The notes: generated by a model from the letters alone, not told the origin. A DNA stretch of 64,000 nt from Bovifimicola ammoniilytica (GCF_025567085.1 NZ_JAOQJN010000004.1:333338-397337); one strand, 5' to 3'. Shown: positions 1-8,704, numbered from the stretch's first letter. Numbers and translations are program-made.

Positions 1-1
1 A

Positions 2-685
2 CAGGTTGATAGTAGTATTGGAGGTAAGACAGGTGTCGATTTTAATGGTTATAAGAATATGGTTGGTGCATTTTATCAGCCTATATTAGTTTATATTAAT
101 ATTGAGACCTTAAAGACCTTGCCAATTCGCGAATATTTATCTGGAATGGGAGAGATAATTAAACATGGTTTTATTAAAGACAAGGATTATCTCAAGTGGC
201 TTAATGATAATTCTGAACATATTCTTAATTTAGAATATGATGCATTAGAATATATGATATGCGAAAGTTGTATGATTAAGAGAGCTGTTGTTGAATATGA
301 TCCTAAGGAGACACTTGGCGAAAGAGCTTTACTTAATTTTGGACATACACTTGGACATGCTATCGAGAAGAATTCTAACTTTTCATTATTACATGGAGAA
401 TGTGTAGCACTTGGTATGCTTGCTGCATTAGAGATTTCATATACAAAAGGTTATATAAGTGAGAAAGATTTGGAATTCAGTAAAAGTATTATTAGAAAAT
501 ATAATTTGCCTACGACAGTAGAGGGATTATCCAAGACTGAAGTAGTAGAGGCAACTAAATCAGATAAGAAGATGGAGGCTGATACTATTAAGTTTATTCT
601 TCTTAAGAGTCTTGGTAATGCTATTATCGATACATCAGTATCTATTGAAGAGATGGATAATTCTTTAGAAGGTATTGTATTATAA
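2..685 (+). CDS. aroB: 3-dehydroquinate synthase, C-terminal part (start lies before the window)
   Basis: Second step of the shikimate pathway: converts DAHP to 3-dehydroquinate in the cytosol, using NAD and a divalent metal. The reading frame is open from base 2, and the first residues read QVDSSIGGKTGVDFNGYKN, the AroB block around the substrate-binding lysine. Later blocks are a GE-IIKHG-type segment and the metal-binding histidines in NFGHTLGHAIE and LLHGECVALGM. About 227 residues are visible of a usual 350-360. The stop is TAA at 683-685. lspA follows after about 100 nt on the same strand. The truncation is caused by the window edge, not by decay. Confidence 0.93.
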   Translation, partial: QVDSSIGGKTGVDFNGYKNMVGAFYQPILVYINIETLKTLPIREYLSGMGEIIKHGFIKDKDYLKWLNDNSEHILNLEYDALEYMICESCMIKRAVVEYDPKETLGERALLNFGHTLGHAIEKNSNFSLLHGECVALGMLAALEISYTKGYISEKDLEFSKSIIRKYNLPTTVEGLSKTEVVEATKSDKKMEADTIKFILLKSLGNAIIDTSVSIEEMDNSLEGIVL

Positions 686-791
686 ACTATTAATTTAACT
701 GATGTATTTATATTAATGATATATTATACTGCAGTTATCTAGTATCTGCTTTAGGTAATCTACTTAATTGAAAGGAATAAACAGAATAATA

Positions 792-1331
792 ATGCAGAGT
801 AGTAAGAAAAAGTTGACTAAATACTTATTATTAAGTATTTTAACTATAATTCTGGTAGGTATTGACCAGATATCAAAGTATCTGATTGTTAACAGACTTA
901 ATATTGAGAAGAATTATCCAGTTATTCCGCAATTAATATCCTTTGAATATCTTGAGAATAGAGGTGTTGCATTTGGAATTATGGATGGAAAGATGACTCT
1001 TATTACAATAGTTGTAATTCTTGTTACAATTGGAATAATTTATATTATTAAGCTATTACAGAATTCTATATATCGCAATTATGATTTATCTAAGAAATTT
1101 TCGTTTCTGCAGATATTATGTACATTTATGATTGCAGGTGCGATTGGAAATCTAATAGACAGAATCAGATTAGGATATGTAGTTGACTTTATAAAGTTTG
1201 ACTTTATTGATTTTCCAACTTTTAATATTGCAGATTGCTATGTTGTAGTGGCAACCATATTAGTATTTATTATTTTAATGTTTTTTACGGACGAAAATGA
1301 ATTCGAGAGTTTATTTCATAAGGAAGTTTAA
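792..1331 (+). CDS. lspA: Prolipoprotein signal peptidase (signal peptidase II)
   Basis: Membrane aspartyl protease that removes the signal peptide from diacylglyceryl-modified prolipoproteins. About 179 residues with four hydrophobic segments. The two catalytic aspartates lie in the family blocks NLIDRIRLGYVVDFI and FNIADCYVVVA, and the upstream block ENRGVAFG is also typical. A TTG at 768 could extend the frame, but the purine-rich ribosome site AAAGGA at 771-776 lies after it, so I chose the ATG at 792 (spacing a little long). rluD starts 4 nt after the stop, the classic lspA-rluD pair. Confidence 0.93.
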   Translation: MQSSKKKLTKYLLLSILTIILVGIDQISKYLIVNRLNIEKNYPVIPQLISFEYLENRGVAFGIMDGKMTLITIVVILVTIGIIYIIKLLQNSIYRNYDLSKKFSFLQILCTFMIAGAIGNLIDRIRLGYVVDFIKFDFIDFPTFNIADCYVVVATILVFIILMFFTDENEFESLFHKEV

Positions 1332-1335
1332 ATAA

Positions 1336-2259
1336 ATGAACACGTTTTTTGATAAAATAATTGTTGATTTTCTTGCAGATGGTACAAGAATTGATAAGTA
1401 CATTTCAACATTATATCCTGATATATCAAGAACACATATTCAAAGGTTGATTGCAGAACAATTTATATTAGTTAATGACTCAGTCGTTAAGTCGAATTAT
1501 AAGCTTTCTACAAATGATGTGGTATTAATCCATATTCCGGAAGCAATCGAACCAGAAATTGTACCAGAGGATATTCCATTAGATATTCTATATGAAGATA
1601 GCGATATAATTGTTGTTAATAAGCCTAAACAAATGGTGGTTCATCCAGCAAGAGGACATTATTCAGGAACATTGGTAAATGCATTGCTTTATCATTGTAA
1701 AGATGAATTATCAGGAATCAATGGTGTTATGAGACCTGGTATTGTTCATAGGATAGATATGGATACAACAGGTGTTTTAGTTGTATGTAAAAATGATTAT
1801 GCACATAACAAATTAGCCGAACAATTAAAGGAACATTCAATAACACGACGTTACGAAGCTATCGTCCATAATGTTATAAAAGAAGATTCAGGTACAGTTA
1901 ATGCCAAAATTGGCAGACACCCTAATAACAGACTGAAGATGGAAGCAAACGTTAATAATGGTAAAGATGCAATTACGCATTATAAGGTTTTAGAACGCTT
2001 TAAGAATTTTACCCATATTGAATGTCAGTTAGAAACTGGAAGAACTCATCAGATAAGAGTTCATATGGCGAGTATAGGTTATCCTTTATTAGGAGATGCC
2101 GTATATGGTCCGGCTCATTGCCCATATAAATTAGTTGGGCAGACACTTCATGCCAGAGTTTTAGGATTTATACATCCAAGAACTAATAAATATATGGAGT
2201 TTGAAGCTCCTTTACCAGAATATTTTGTACATTTACTCAAAATATTACCGCGCAATTAG
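1336..2259 (+). CDS. rluD: Ribosomal large-subunit pseudouridine synthase, RluA/RluD family
   Basis: 307 residues. An N-terminal S4 RNA-binding domain (about residues 12-75: RIDKYIS, SRTHIQRLI, VNDSVVKSNYKLS) is followed by the RluA catalytic domain. The catalytic aspartate is in HRIDMDTTGVLVV (about residue 138). The C-terminal block ETGRTHQIRVHMA is typical of the family. It isomerises specific uridines in 23S rRNA; the exact target position cannot be read from sequence, so the RluD assignment is by architecture and by its place next to lspA. Probably co-transcribed with lspA. Confidence 0.92.
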   Translation: MNTFFDKIIVDFLADGTRIDKYISTLYPDISRTHIQRLIAEQFILVNDSVVKSNYKLSTNDVVLIHIPEAIEPEIVPEDIPLDILYEDSDIIVVNKPKQMVVHPARGHYSGTLVNALLYHCKDELSGINGVMRPGIVHRIDMDTTGVLVVCKNDYAHNKLAEQLKEHSITRRYEAIVHNVIKEDSGTVNAKIGRHPNNRLKMEANVNNGKDAITHYKVLERFKNFTHIECQLETGRTHQIRVHMASIGYPLLGDAVYGPAHCPYKLVGQTLHARVLGFIHPRTNKYMEFEAPLPEYFVHLLKILPRN

Positions 2260-2286
2260 TAAAAAATTTTTTGGGAGGTGTTTTGT

Positions 2287-2898
2287 ATGGATAAACATAC
2301 TATTATTACAATCGGAAGACAATATGGTAGTGGTGGTCGTGAAATCGGTCAGAAGCTTGCAGAAAGACTTGGTATCAAGTGCTACGATAATGAGTTACTT
2401 TCTATTGCTGCTAAAGAAAGTGGTTTATGCCAGGAAGTATTCGAAGCACATGATGAAAAACCTACAAATAGCTTTTTGTATTCACTTGTTATGGATACAT
2501 ATCACCCATATGGTACAGGTGGAATGATAGATGTTCCATTAAGCCAGAAGATATTCTTAGCCCAATTCGAAACTATTAAGAATATTGCTAAGAAAGAAAG
2601 CTGCGTATTTGTTGGAAGATGTGCAGATTATGCATTACAAGATGATTACAATGTAACAAGTGTATTTATTTCAAGTGATATGGATTCTAAAATAAAAAGA
2701 ATTTGTGAAAGAAATAATGTTACACCTTCTAAGGCACAGGAGATGATTTTAAAAACCGATAAGAAACGTGCAAGTTATTACAATTACTACACTAATAAAA
2801 AATGGGGTGTTTGTTCATCCTACGACCTGTGTATAAACAGTGGTAAAATCGGAATCGATAAAGCTGTTGATGTAATTATGAATTATTTAAAAATGTAA
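2287..2898 (+). CDS. Cytidylate kinase-like P-loop protein
   Basis: About 203 residues. The N-terminus holds a P-loop, ITIGRQYGSGGREIGQ, followed by LAERLGIKCYDNELL, which matches the cytidylate-kinase-like family (Cytidylate_kin2) common in Clostridia. This is not classical Cmk, and the substrate is not established for most members. The ATG at 2287 sits behind GGGAGGTG at about 2273-2280; an in-frame codon 9 nt upstream is less likely. It follows rluD by 27 nt and ends before a strong intrinsic terminator, so it probably closes the aroB-lspA-rluD transcription unit. Confidence 0.85.
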   Translation: MDKHTIITIGRQYGSGGREIGQKLAERLGIKCYDNELLSIAAKESGLCQEVFEAHDEKPTNSFLYSLVMDTYHPYGTGGMIDVPLSQKIFLAQFETIKNIAKKESCVFVGRCADYALQDDYNVTSVFISSDMDSKIKRICERNNVTPSKAQEMILKTDKKRASYYNYYTNKKWGVCSSYDLCINSGKIGIDKAVDVIMNYLKM

Positions 2899-2956
2899 AG
2901 GTTATACATACAATTCAAAACATAATTATTAATATTAATTTAGTTGTTTAATTAAA

Positions 2957-3024
2957 CCACCATAATATGTATATGGAGAAATCAAAGAATGATTTTACAT
3001 TACATTTATGGTGGCTTTTTTTTT
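2957..3024 (+). terminator. Intrinsic terminator after the kinase-like gene
   Basis: Stem CCACCATAA (2957-2965) pairs with TTATGGTGG (3006-3014) across a loop that contains further weak pairing, then C and a run of nine T. It closes the aroB-lspA-rluD-kinase unit. Confidence 0.85.
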
Positions 3025-3067
3025 AGAGAAATTGTAATGTCTGTAATATATGTACACCATAGCCGAA

Positions 3068-3151
3068 ATGATGAACAGTGAAATAAAAAAGCCAAAGGAA
3101 AGCCCAAAAAGAGATGTATTGGAACGAATAAAACTATTCGCAAAACCATAG
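3068..3151 (+). CDS. Possible 27-residue ORF, unrecognised
   Basis: The gap 2899-3252 holds the terminator and then an 84-nt open frame from ATG 3068 (or 3071) to TAG 3149. It encodes a lysine- and proline-rich peptide (starting MMNSEIKKPKESPKRD, ending LFAKP). There is no convincing ribosome-binding site. It could be a tiny protein, a remnant of a longer gene or chance. I do not recognise it. Confidence 0.2.
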   Translation: MMNSEIKKPKESPKRDVLERIKLFAKP

Positions 3152-3252
3152 TTTAACGAAAAGTTATACTAGAAAAGTTATTATTAATGTGTTATAATCA
3201 GATTATTAATAAATATAACAAATACAAACATCATATCATAAGGAATAAATAT

Positions 3253-3984
3253 ATGGAATTACAGAAATTATATAGTTATACAAGGCAGGCTATAGATAAA
3301 TATAATATGATAAATGATGGAGATAAAATTGCAATTGGTGTATCTGGTGGCAAAGACAGTCTCACATTATTATATGCTTTAAGTGGACTTAGACGTTTTT
3401 ATTCAAAACATTTTGATTTAGTGGCAATATCCGTTGACTTAGGCTTTGGTATACAGGAATTTGATGCGATTAACAAATTATGCAATGATTTGGATATTCC
3501 TTTACATATTGTACATACAGAAATTAATCAGATTGTATTCGTTAATCGCAGGGAATCTAACCCATGCTCATTGTGTGCTAAAATGCGTAAAGGTGCGTTG
3601 AATGATAAGGCTAAGGAATTAGGATGTAATCGTGTTGCATATGCTCATCATAAAGATGATATTATAGAGACTATGATGTTATCTCTTATGTATGAAGGCA
3701 GGTTTTATTCTTTTTCTCCAGTGACATTTTTAGATAAAACCAAACTTTATGTTATACGTCCATTAATGTTTGTCAGTGAATCTGAAGTAATTGGCTTTAA
3801 AAATAAATATAATTTACCAGTTGCTAAAAATCAATGTCCGGCTGATGGACATACTAAACGTGAATATGTAAAAAATCTTATAAAGCAACTTAATCATGAC
3901 AATCCAGGTGTTAAAGAACGTATGTTCGGAGCAATTGTCGCTAGTAAAATTGAAGGGTGGAATATTACAAATGCCAAATTCTAA
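3253..3984 (+). CDS. ttcA: PP-loop ATPase, TtcA-type tRNA 2-thiocytidine synthetase family
   Basis: About 243 residues. The ATP-pyrophosphatase signature SGGKDS is at about residues 32-37. Two cysteines lie in NPCSLCAKMRKG (a CxxC) and another in KNQCPADGH, the arrangement expected for a TtcA-type enzyme holding an Fe-S cluster. Expected role: ATP- and sulfur-dependent thiolation of cytidine in tRNA; a related tRNA-thiolation activity cannot be excluded. The ATG at 3253 follows AAGGA at about 3240-3244; the longer frame from 3187 has no ribosome site and an atypical N-terminus. The last 14 nt overlap the start of the downstream recombinase gene. Confidence 0.82.
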   Translation: MELQKLYSYTRQAIDKYNMINDGDKIAIGVSGGKDSLTLLYALSGLRRFYSKHFDLVAISVDLGFGIQEFDAINKLCNDLDIPLHIVHTEINQIVFVNRRESNPCSLCAKMRKGALNDKAKELGCNRVAYAHHKDDIIETMMLSLMYEGRFYSFSPVTFLDKTKLYVIRPLMFVSESEVIGFKNKYNLPVAKNQCPADGHTKREYVKNLIKQLNHDNPGVKERMFGAIVASKIEGWNITNAKF

Positions 3985-5188
3985 GAAAAATTCATCTAAT
4001 AATATTTCTAGTAATAATAATTCTAGTAATAATATAGATATTTCTGATACAAATAATTCTAATAAAGCTAATCCTAAAGAAATTAACACTAAAACAGTTA
4101 ATACCAAAACGACTGCTAATACTAAGACAACTACAAGAAATTATCACGACCAGATTAATATAAATAATGACTTAAAACTTCGTGAAATGTTAAAGGAATT
4201 ACCACGATTCTGTATGACTTTCTTTAGAGGTATTGAATATACAACATCATCAAGAACACGTATTGCTTATGCATATGATTTAGGTGTATTTTTTAATTAC
4301 ATTAAAGATACTAATCCTGCATATGCTGATATTGAAATAAATCATTTTTCAATAGATATATTAAATAAAATAACGGTTGATGATATCGAAGAATATCTGG
4401 ATTATCTGAAAGTATATTCTAAAAATAGTTCAGAACATACAAATCGTGAAAAGGGAATTAAGAGAAAATTATCATCTTTAAAATCATTTTATAACTACTT
4501 CTTCTGCAATCAGATTATTGAAGATAATCCAGCAGCTAAGGTCAGAATGCCTAAATTACACGAATCAGAAATTATCAGACTTGATTCTGATGAGGTTGTA
4601 AGATTACTTGATGAAGTTGAATCAGGAGATAATCTTACTAAATCGCAAAAGAAATATCATGATAAAACCAAACTACGTGATACTGCATTACTTACACTTT
4701 TACTTGGAACCGGTATGCGTGTTTCAGAATGTGTAGGTATAGATATTAATGATGTAGATTTTAAAAATTCAGGTATAAAAGTCAGACGTAAAGGTGGTTA
4801 CGAAGCAATCGTATATTTTGGAGATGAGGTAGAAATAGCTTTGCTTAATTATCTTGAATACAGAAATACAATTAAACCTGTTGCTGGACACGAGAATGCA
4901 CTCTTCTTATCTTTACAAAATAAAAGAATTAGTGTTCGTTCAGTAGAAAATCTTGTTAAGAAATATTCAGGTTTAATAACAACTTTAAAACATATAACGC
5001 CTCATAAACTCAGGAGTACGTATGGTACAAATCTTTATAAAGAAACTGGAGATATCTACTTAGTTGCCGATGTACTTGGACACAAAGACGTTAATACAAC
5101 CAGAAAGCACTATGCTGCCATAGAGGACCGCAGACGTTATAATGCAAGAAATGAGGTCTCATTACGAAGAAATAAAGAGGAAGAATAA
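3971..5188 (+). CDS. Tyrosine recombinase, XerC-like, with an Asn/Ser/Thr-rich N-terminal extension
   Basis: About 405 residues. Roughly residues 1-60 are low complexity, dominated by Asn, Ser, Thr and Lys. Then come a SAM-like core-binding domain and the catalytic domain. Active-site residues are visible in order: Arg in GTGMRVSEC (about 248), Lys in RRKGGYEA, His-x-x-Arg in HKLRSTYG (about 345), His in LGHKDVNTT (about 370) and Tyr in RKHYA (about 380). Probably a chromosome-dimer-resolution type XerC/XerD enzyme; a mobile-element role is less likely since no element ends are seen. The start at 3971 lies inside ttcA, suggesting translational coupling. Confidence 0.85.
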   Translation: MPNSKKNSSNNISSNNNSSNNIDISDTNNSNKANPKEINTKTVNTKTTANTKTTTRNYHDQININNDLKLREMLKELPRFCMTFFRGIEYTTSSRTRIAYAYDLGVFFNYIKDTNPAYADIEINHFSIDILNKITVDDIEEYLDYLKVYSKNSSEHTNREKGIKRKLSSLKSFYNYFFCNQIIEDNPAAKVRMPKLHESEIIRLDSDEVVRLLDEVESGDNLTKSQKKYHDKTKLRDTALLTLLLGTGMRVSECVGIDINDVDFKNSGIKVRRKGGYEAIVYFGDEVEIALLNYLEYRNTIKPVAGHENALFLSLQNKRISVRSVENLVKKYSGLITTLKHITPHKLRSTYGTNLYKETGDIYLVADVLGHKDVNTTRKHYAAIEDRRRYNARNEVSLRRNKEEE

Positions 5189-5257
5189 CCCATAAAATAA
5201 ATATGTAATGCAAACAAATATTATATCAGGCATTGATCATTACATAATGAATAGTAT

Positions 5258-5614
5258 TTAATCATTGTAATAATATACAATGATGTAATTACCACTATGA
5301 ATTGTGTCTGAACTCAGACTATTTATTGCTTTAATTTCTTTAATATAAGATTTGGTTGATATACTATCAGATGGCTTATATTCTTCGGCAATTGACCAAA
5401 GTGTATCGCCATCTTCAATCAATATACTTGAATAACATTTTACTTTGTTGTTCTTTTTATTTTCTTTGGCATTAGTTTTTAATGTAAAGGAAAATACGAG
5501 AATTAATATTAACATAACCAATACAATGGCTACAGGTATTATGGAATAAATGTTTTTTATACGTATTTTTTTAATGTTCATAGATTTTATTGTTGCTTTA
5601 TTTGTGTCTCTCAT
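5258..5614 (-). CDS. LysM-domain membrane protein, YneA-like SOS cell-division suppressor
   Basis: About 118 residues: a short basic cytoplasmic N-terminus, one transmembrane helix (hydrophobic stretch around IIPVAIVLVMLILILVF, about residues 27-45) and an extracytoplasmic LysM domain (EDGDTLWSIAEEY through NYIIVYYYND). This matches YneA-type proteins that stall division during DNA damage. It is divergent from lexA, with three LexA boxes between them, as in Bacillus yneA-lexA. The ATG at 5614 follows AAAGGTG; a longer frame from 5638 lacks a ribosome site. The function is inferred from architecture and location. Confidence 0.82.
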   Translation of the reverse strand: MRDTNKATIKSMNIKKIRIKNIYSIIPVAIVLVMLILILVFSFTLKTNAKENKKNNKVKCYSSILIEDGDTLWSIAEEYKPSDSISTKSYIKEIKAINSLSSDTIHSGNYIIVYYYND

Positions 5615-5729
5615 TGTTATCACCTTTAATCCTTTCACATTTTGGTGTACTTTTTATAGATATTATATATTATTATATTTGTACTTCTCATTTGTTCTGG
5701 TTTTATATAAATTTAATCCATTACTACAC

Positions 5730-5743
5730 AGAACAAATGTTCT
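5730..5743. promoter_or_regulatory. LexA operator (SOS box) 1
   Basis: AGAACAAATGTTCT is a perfect 14-bp palindrome close to the Firmicute LexA consensus CGAACRNRYGTTCG. It is the box nearest the yneA-like gene. A weaker half match (AGAACAAATGAG read on the minus strand) lies near 5685-5698. Confidence 0.82.
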
Positions 5744-5768
5744 TACTTATATTCTGTATTATACATAA

Positions 5769-5782
5769 CGAACAAGTGTTTG
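5769..5782. promoter_or_regulatory. LexA operator (SOS box) 2
   Basis: CGAACAAGTGTTTG differs from a perfect CGAAC-N4-GTTCG at one base. It lies between the divergent yneA-like and lexA genes. Confidence 0.85.
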
Positions 5783-5794
5783 TCAATATTTTTT

Positions 5795-5834
5795 CGAACA
5801 TTTGTTTGATTATTTTTTGATAGTATGTTATAAT
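5795..5834 (+). promoter_or_regulatory. lexA promoter with an overlapping SOS box 3
   Basis: CGAACATTTGTTTG at 5795-5808 overlaps a -35 TTGATT (5806-5811). After 17 bp comes TATAAT (5829-5834) with an extended TG motif just upstream. LexA bound here would block its own promoter, giving autorepression. Confidence 0.85.
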
Positions 5835-5907
5835 GCTATTATCAACAAGAAACTGGAATTATATTGAAAGGGACATATAATATATATGTTAAAGGTAAAT
5901 TATTTAT

Positions 5908-6528
5908 ATGGAATATGGTAAGATAAGTACTAAACAACAGGAAATACTTGATTATATAAAGACTGAGATTATTAACCGTGGTTATCCACCAACTGTAAGG
6001 GATATCTGTAATGCAGTTAATTTGAAGTCTACTTCTTCTGTTCATTCTCATTTGGCGACGCTTGAGAGAGAGGGATATATTATTAGAGATAAGACTAAGC
6101 CAAGAGCTATTGAGATTGTTGATGATTCATTTAATGCATCCAGATGTGAGATTATTAATGTTCCTATTGTCGGAAGAGTTGCTGCAGGCGAACCAATTCT
6201 TGCAATTCAGAATATAGAGGATTATTTCCCTATTCCTGCTGAATTTCTTCATAATAAGACTACATTTATGCTAAAGGTTAAGGGCGAAAGTATGATTAAT
6301 GTTGGTATTTTAGATGGTGATACTATTATTGTGGAGGAATGTACAAGTGCTGATAATGGAGATATCGTGGTTGCTCTTGTAGATGATTCTGCCACAGTTA
6401 AGACATTTTATAAAGAGGATGGTCATATTCGTTTACAACCTGAGAATGATACATATGAACCTATTATAGTTGATAACTGTACTATTATAGGTAAATACAT
6501 AGGATTAGTTCGTATGATGAGATATTAA
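5908..6528 (+). CDS. lexA: LexA repressor
   Basis: 206 residues: an N-terminal winged helix-turn-helix (about 1-65, with TKQQEILDYIK and PPTVRDICNAVNLKS) and a C-terminal S24 autoprotease domain. The self-cleavage site Ala-Gly is in GRVAAGEP (about residue 91), the catalytic serine in VKGESMIN (about 127) and the lysine in ATVKTFY (about 164), all intact. It represses SOS genes until RecA-stimulated self-cleavage. The ATG at 5908 has AAAGG at 5891-5895. Besides its own promoter and the yneA-like gene, SOS boxes in this window also precede the radical-SAM gene at 46554. Confidence 0.96.
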   Translation: MEYGKISTKQQEILDYIKTEIINRGYPPTVRDICNAVNLKSTSSVHSHLATLEREGYIIRDKTKPRAIEIVDDSFNASRCEIINVPIVGRVAAGEPILAIQNIEDYFPIPAEFLHNKTTFMLKVKGESMINVGILDGDTIIVEECTSADNGDIVVALVDDSATVKTFYKEDGHIRLQPENDTYEPIIVDNCTIIGKYIGLVRMMRY

Positions 6529-6554
6529 GATAATTAAGTAGTTATTGGATATAA

Positions 6555-6614
6555 AAGGTCCATATATTGTTCAGGATAATGAGTGTTATCCTGAACAATA
6601 TATGGACCTTAAAA
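6555..6614. terminator. Bidirectional intrinsic terminator between lexA and rsfS
   Basis: A near-perfect long hairpin, stem AAGGTCCATATATTGTTCAG (6555-6574) with its complement ending at 6610, is followed by an A-run on the plus strand and preceded by AT-rich sequence. It separates convergent lexA and rsfS. Confidence 0.85.
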
Positions 6615-6684
6615 AATCTTTATATTTATTATTTTTGTTGTAGCTTTGTGTTTTAATTGATACTAATAATTATTGTTTATATAA

Positions 6685-7032
6685 TTAAAGTGAGTCTACA
6701 TCAACAACATTTCCGTCCTGCCATAATCTTTCTAAATCATAGAATAATCTGTCTTCTTGATTGAATACATGTACAATTATATCACTATAATCTAATAATA
6801 TCCAATTAGCTGAAGAGTATCCTTCAACATGATTTGTGTAAACTTTATCATTGGCAAGCTCTTCTTCTACTGAATCGACCATAGCCTGTACCTGGCTTTT
6901 GTTAGAACCTCCGGCAATAACGAGGTAATCTGCAAGTACAGAGATATCTTTTATGTCGATGATTTTTATATCAATAGCTTTTTTATCATCTAATGCATTA
7001 TAAATTGTTTTTAATTTTTCAGTTATTGTCAT
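6685..7032 (-). CDS. rsfS: Ribosomal silencing factor RsfS
   Basis: 115 residues, the normal length for RsfS/YbeB. Blocks ISVLADYLVIAGG, SKSQVQAMVDSVEEE-like sequence and HVEGYSSANWILLDYSDIIVHVF are the family core. It binds ribosomal protein L14 and blocks 30S-50S joining under starvation. It is the last gene of the rplU-to-rsfS unit, 17 nt after yqeK, with AAAAGGAG before the ATG. The yqeK-rsfS pairing is standard in Firmicutes. Confidence 0.95.
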   Translation of the reverse strand: MTITEKLKTIYNALDDKKAIDIKIIDIKDISVLADYLVIAGGSNKSQVQAMVDSVEEELANDKVYTNHVEGYSSANWILLDYSDIIVHVFNQEDRLFYDLERLWQDGNVVDVDSL

Positions 7033-7049
7033 AATTAAGGCTACTCCTT

Positions 7050-7631
7050 TTATTCATCTTTATTCAATTTCTTATAATATTCATAGGCTTTCTGAGTCTG
7101 ATTATCTATAGGGCTATTTGTTTCCTTGAGATATTCAAGAGTATCACGAATAATTAGATATACAGCCCTGTCGATATCTTCGAATGCAGTTTTTCGTATT
7201 TCCTTAAGGTTGGGAGCCTTATCTCTGTTAGGTTCAATATAATCTGCAACAAATATAATCTTTTCAAGCATTGTCATCTCCTGACCGCCTGTAGTATGTT
7301 TAAGGATTGCATTAATAATCTCTTTATCCTGTATACCGTATTTGTCCATTGCTATAAATGCACCTAATTTAGCATGTAATAACGATGGTTTTGCTTTCTC
7401 AGCTTCATTTATGCTTATATTGTGTTCAATACATTTTTTTAACTTTTTATCATCTGTAATACATTTGGCACAATCATGCAAAAGTCCAGCAATTTCTGCT
7501 TTCTCTAGATCTACGTCATATTTCATTGCAAGGCAGATTGATGTATATGATACTCCGATAGTATGTTCATATCGTTCCTTATCTAATGAATTTTTTAAAT
7601 CTTTCGTAATGTTTTTGAAATTTTTATTCAT
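7050..7631 (-). CDS. yqeK: HD-domain hydrolase YqeK (diadenosine tetraphosphatase type)
   Basis: 193 residues. HD-domain metal ligands are seen in RYEHTIGVSYTS (His), LLHDCAKC (His-Asp), LLHAKLGAFIA and ILKHTTGG. YqeK members hydrolyse Ap4A symmetrically to ADP. It sits between nadD and rsfS, the usual order; the start has AAGGAATT in front. Downstream part NRDKAPNLKEIRKTAFEDIDRAV is the typical C-terminal helix set. Confidence 0.92.
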   Translation of the reverse strand: MNKNFKNITKDLKNSLDKERYEHTIGVSYTSICLAMKYDVDLEKAEIAGLLHDCAKCITDDKKLKKCIEHNISINEAEKAKPSLLHAKLGAFIAMDKYGIQDKEIINAILKHTTGGQEMTMLEKIIFVADYIEPNRDKAPNLKEIRKTAFEDIDRAVYLIIRDTLEYLKETNSPIDNQTQKAYEYYKKLNKDE

Positions 7632-7680
7632 CTGGTAATTCCTTCCTGAAATAAAATTGTCTCTTCAATGTCTTGATTTT

Positions 7681-8298
7681 TTATACATTTTTATACAATC
7701 TATTGTCAATTATATACCTTTCAACCTTATCGTCAACAAGATATTTTATTGACTTATTTTTATATACTAAATTCCTTATATCACTTGAAGAAATACCAAT
7801 AACCGGTGATTTTACAAATTCAATTCTTGCCATATATTTTGCTTGTAATTTAGCTATATGTTCCTTGATTTGCATATATTGATAATCTCTGTCAGCTACT
7901 AATACTGTACAGTATCTAAAAATCTCATCAGGATTATGCCAGCTTTCGATAGCAAGAAGTGAATCAGCACCCATTATAAAGAATAGGTTATCGTTTGTAT
8001 GTTCTCTTAACAGTTTCAATGTATCTGATGTATAGATGATTCCTGTACGCTTCATTTCAAAATCAGAAAAAACAAATCTGTCATTTGATTTTATGGCTAA
8101 TTCTACCATGTTTTTTCTGTGAAAATTACTTGTAATATTATTAATATCCTTATGAGGCGGATTGCCTGAGGGCATAAACAGAATCTTATCAAGATTTAAT
8201 TCATTTAATGCAGCCTGTGCAATAATTGTATGTCCTATATGAATAGGATCAAGTGTTCCACCAAGGATACCAATATTTGATATGCTATGAGTATTCAT
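7681..8298 (-). CDS. nadD: Nicotinate-nucleotide adenylyltransferase
   Basis: 205 residues of the nucleotidyltransferase fold. GILGGTLDPIHIGH carries the HxGH signature (the usual Phe of GGTFDPIH is Leu here) and VIGISSSDIRNLV is the C-terminal ISSTxIR block. It converts nicotinate mononucleotide to deamido-NAD in NAD synthesis. Spacing to yhbY upstream is 9 nt and to yqeK downstream about 49 nt, so it is co-transcribed. Confidence 0.94.
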   Translation of the reverse strand: MNTHSISNIGILGGTLDPIHIGHTIIAQAALNELNLDKILFMPSGNPPHKDINNITSNFHRKNMVELAIKSNDRFVFSDFEMKRTGIIYTSDTLKLLREHTNDNLFFIMGADSLLAIESWHNPDEIFRYCTVLVADRDYQYMQIKEHIAKLQAKYMARIEFVKSPVIGISSSDIRNLVYKNKSIKYLVDDKVERYIIDNRLYKNV

Positions 8299-8307
8299 AT
8301 ATTATAA

Positions 8308-8595
8308 TCACTTCAATTCTATTTTGGGATTGGTTTTAGATGGTCTGTAAAGTACAATTTTCTTACCAATAACCTGAACGACTTCAGAATGTGTTCTTTC
8401 GGCAATGATATTTGCAACATTCATAGGTGTATCCATACAATTTTTTAAAACATTAATTTTTATTAATTCTCTTGCTTCAAGTGCTTCATCTATTCCGGCT
8501 GTTAATTCAGGAGTTACGATTGATTTGCCTACCTGATAAATTGGCTGGATAGTGCTTGCAAGACTTCTTAAATAAGCTCTTTGTCTACTTGTCAA
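8308..8595 (-). CDS. yhbY: CRM-domain RNA-binding protein YhbY
   Basis: 95 residues forming one CRM domain: LTSRQRAYLRSLA-type start, QVGKSIVTPEL, LKNCMDTPM and VQVIGKKIVLYRPS. It associates with pre-50S ribosomal particles. The start codon is TTG at 8593-8595 behind GGAGG; no better ATG is available. It lies between obgE and nadD; a small palindromic element lies in the 224-nt gap upstream. Confidence 0.92.
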   Translation of the reverse strand: MTSRQRAYLRSLASTIQPIYQVGKSIVTPELTAGIDEALEARELIKINVLKNCMDTPMNVANIIAERTHSEVVQVIGKKIVLYRPSKTNPKIELK

Positions 8596-8644
8596 AATAC
8601 TTCCTCCATTCTATTTTTAGATATTTTGCGTTCTATATAGAACT

Positions 8645-8676
8645 TTAGTTTACATAATTAATTTATGTAAACTAAA
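8645..8676. repeat. Short perfect hairpin in the obgE-yhbY gap
   Basis: TAGTTTACATAA pairs with TTATGTAAACTA around a short AT loop. There is no strong T-run on the minus strand right after it, so it is more likely an RNA processing or pausing structure than a full terminator. Confidence 0.4.
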
Positions 8677-8704
8677 AGATATTTCTGTAATTTTTTTCGA
8701 TTAT

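Noticed and set aside
2201..2527. 108-codon plus-strand frame overlapping rluD and the kinase-like gene
   Set aside because: It lies in another frame of two well-supported genes and has no family resemblance.
3814..4107. Minus-strand 97-codon frame rich in Leu and Glu
   Set aside because: Antisense of the ttcA end and the Asn/Ser-rich start of the recombinase gene; a composition artefact.
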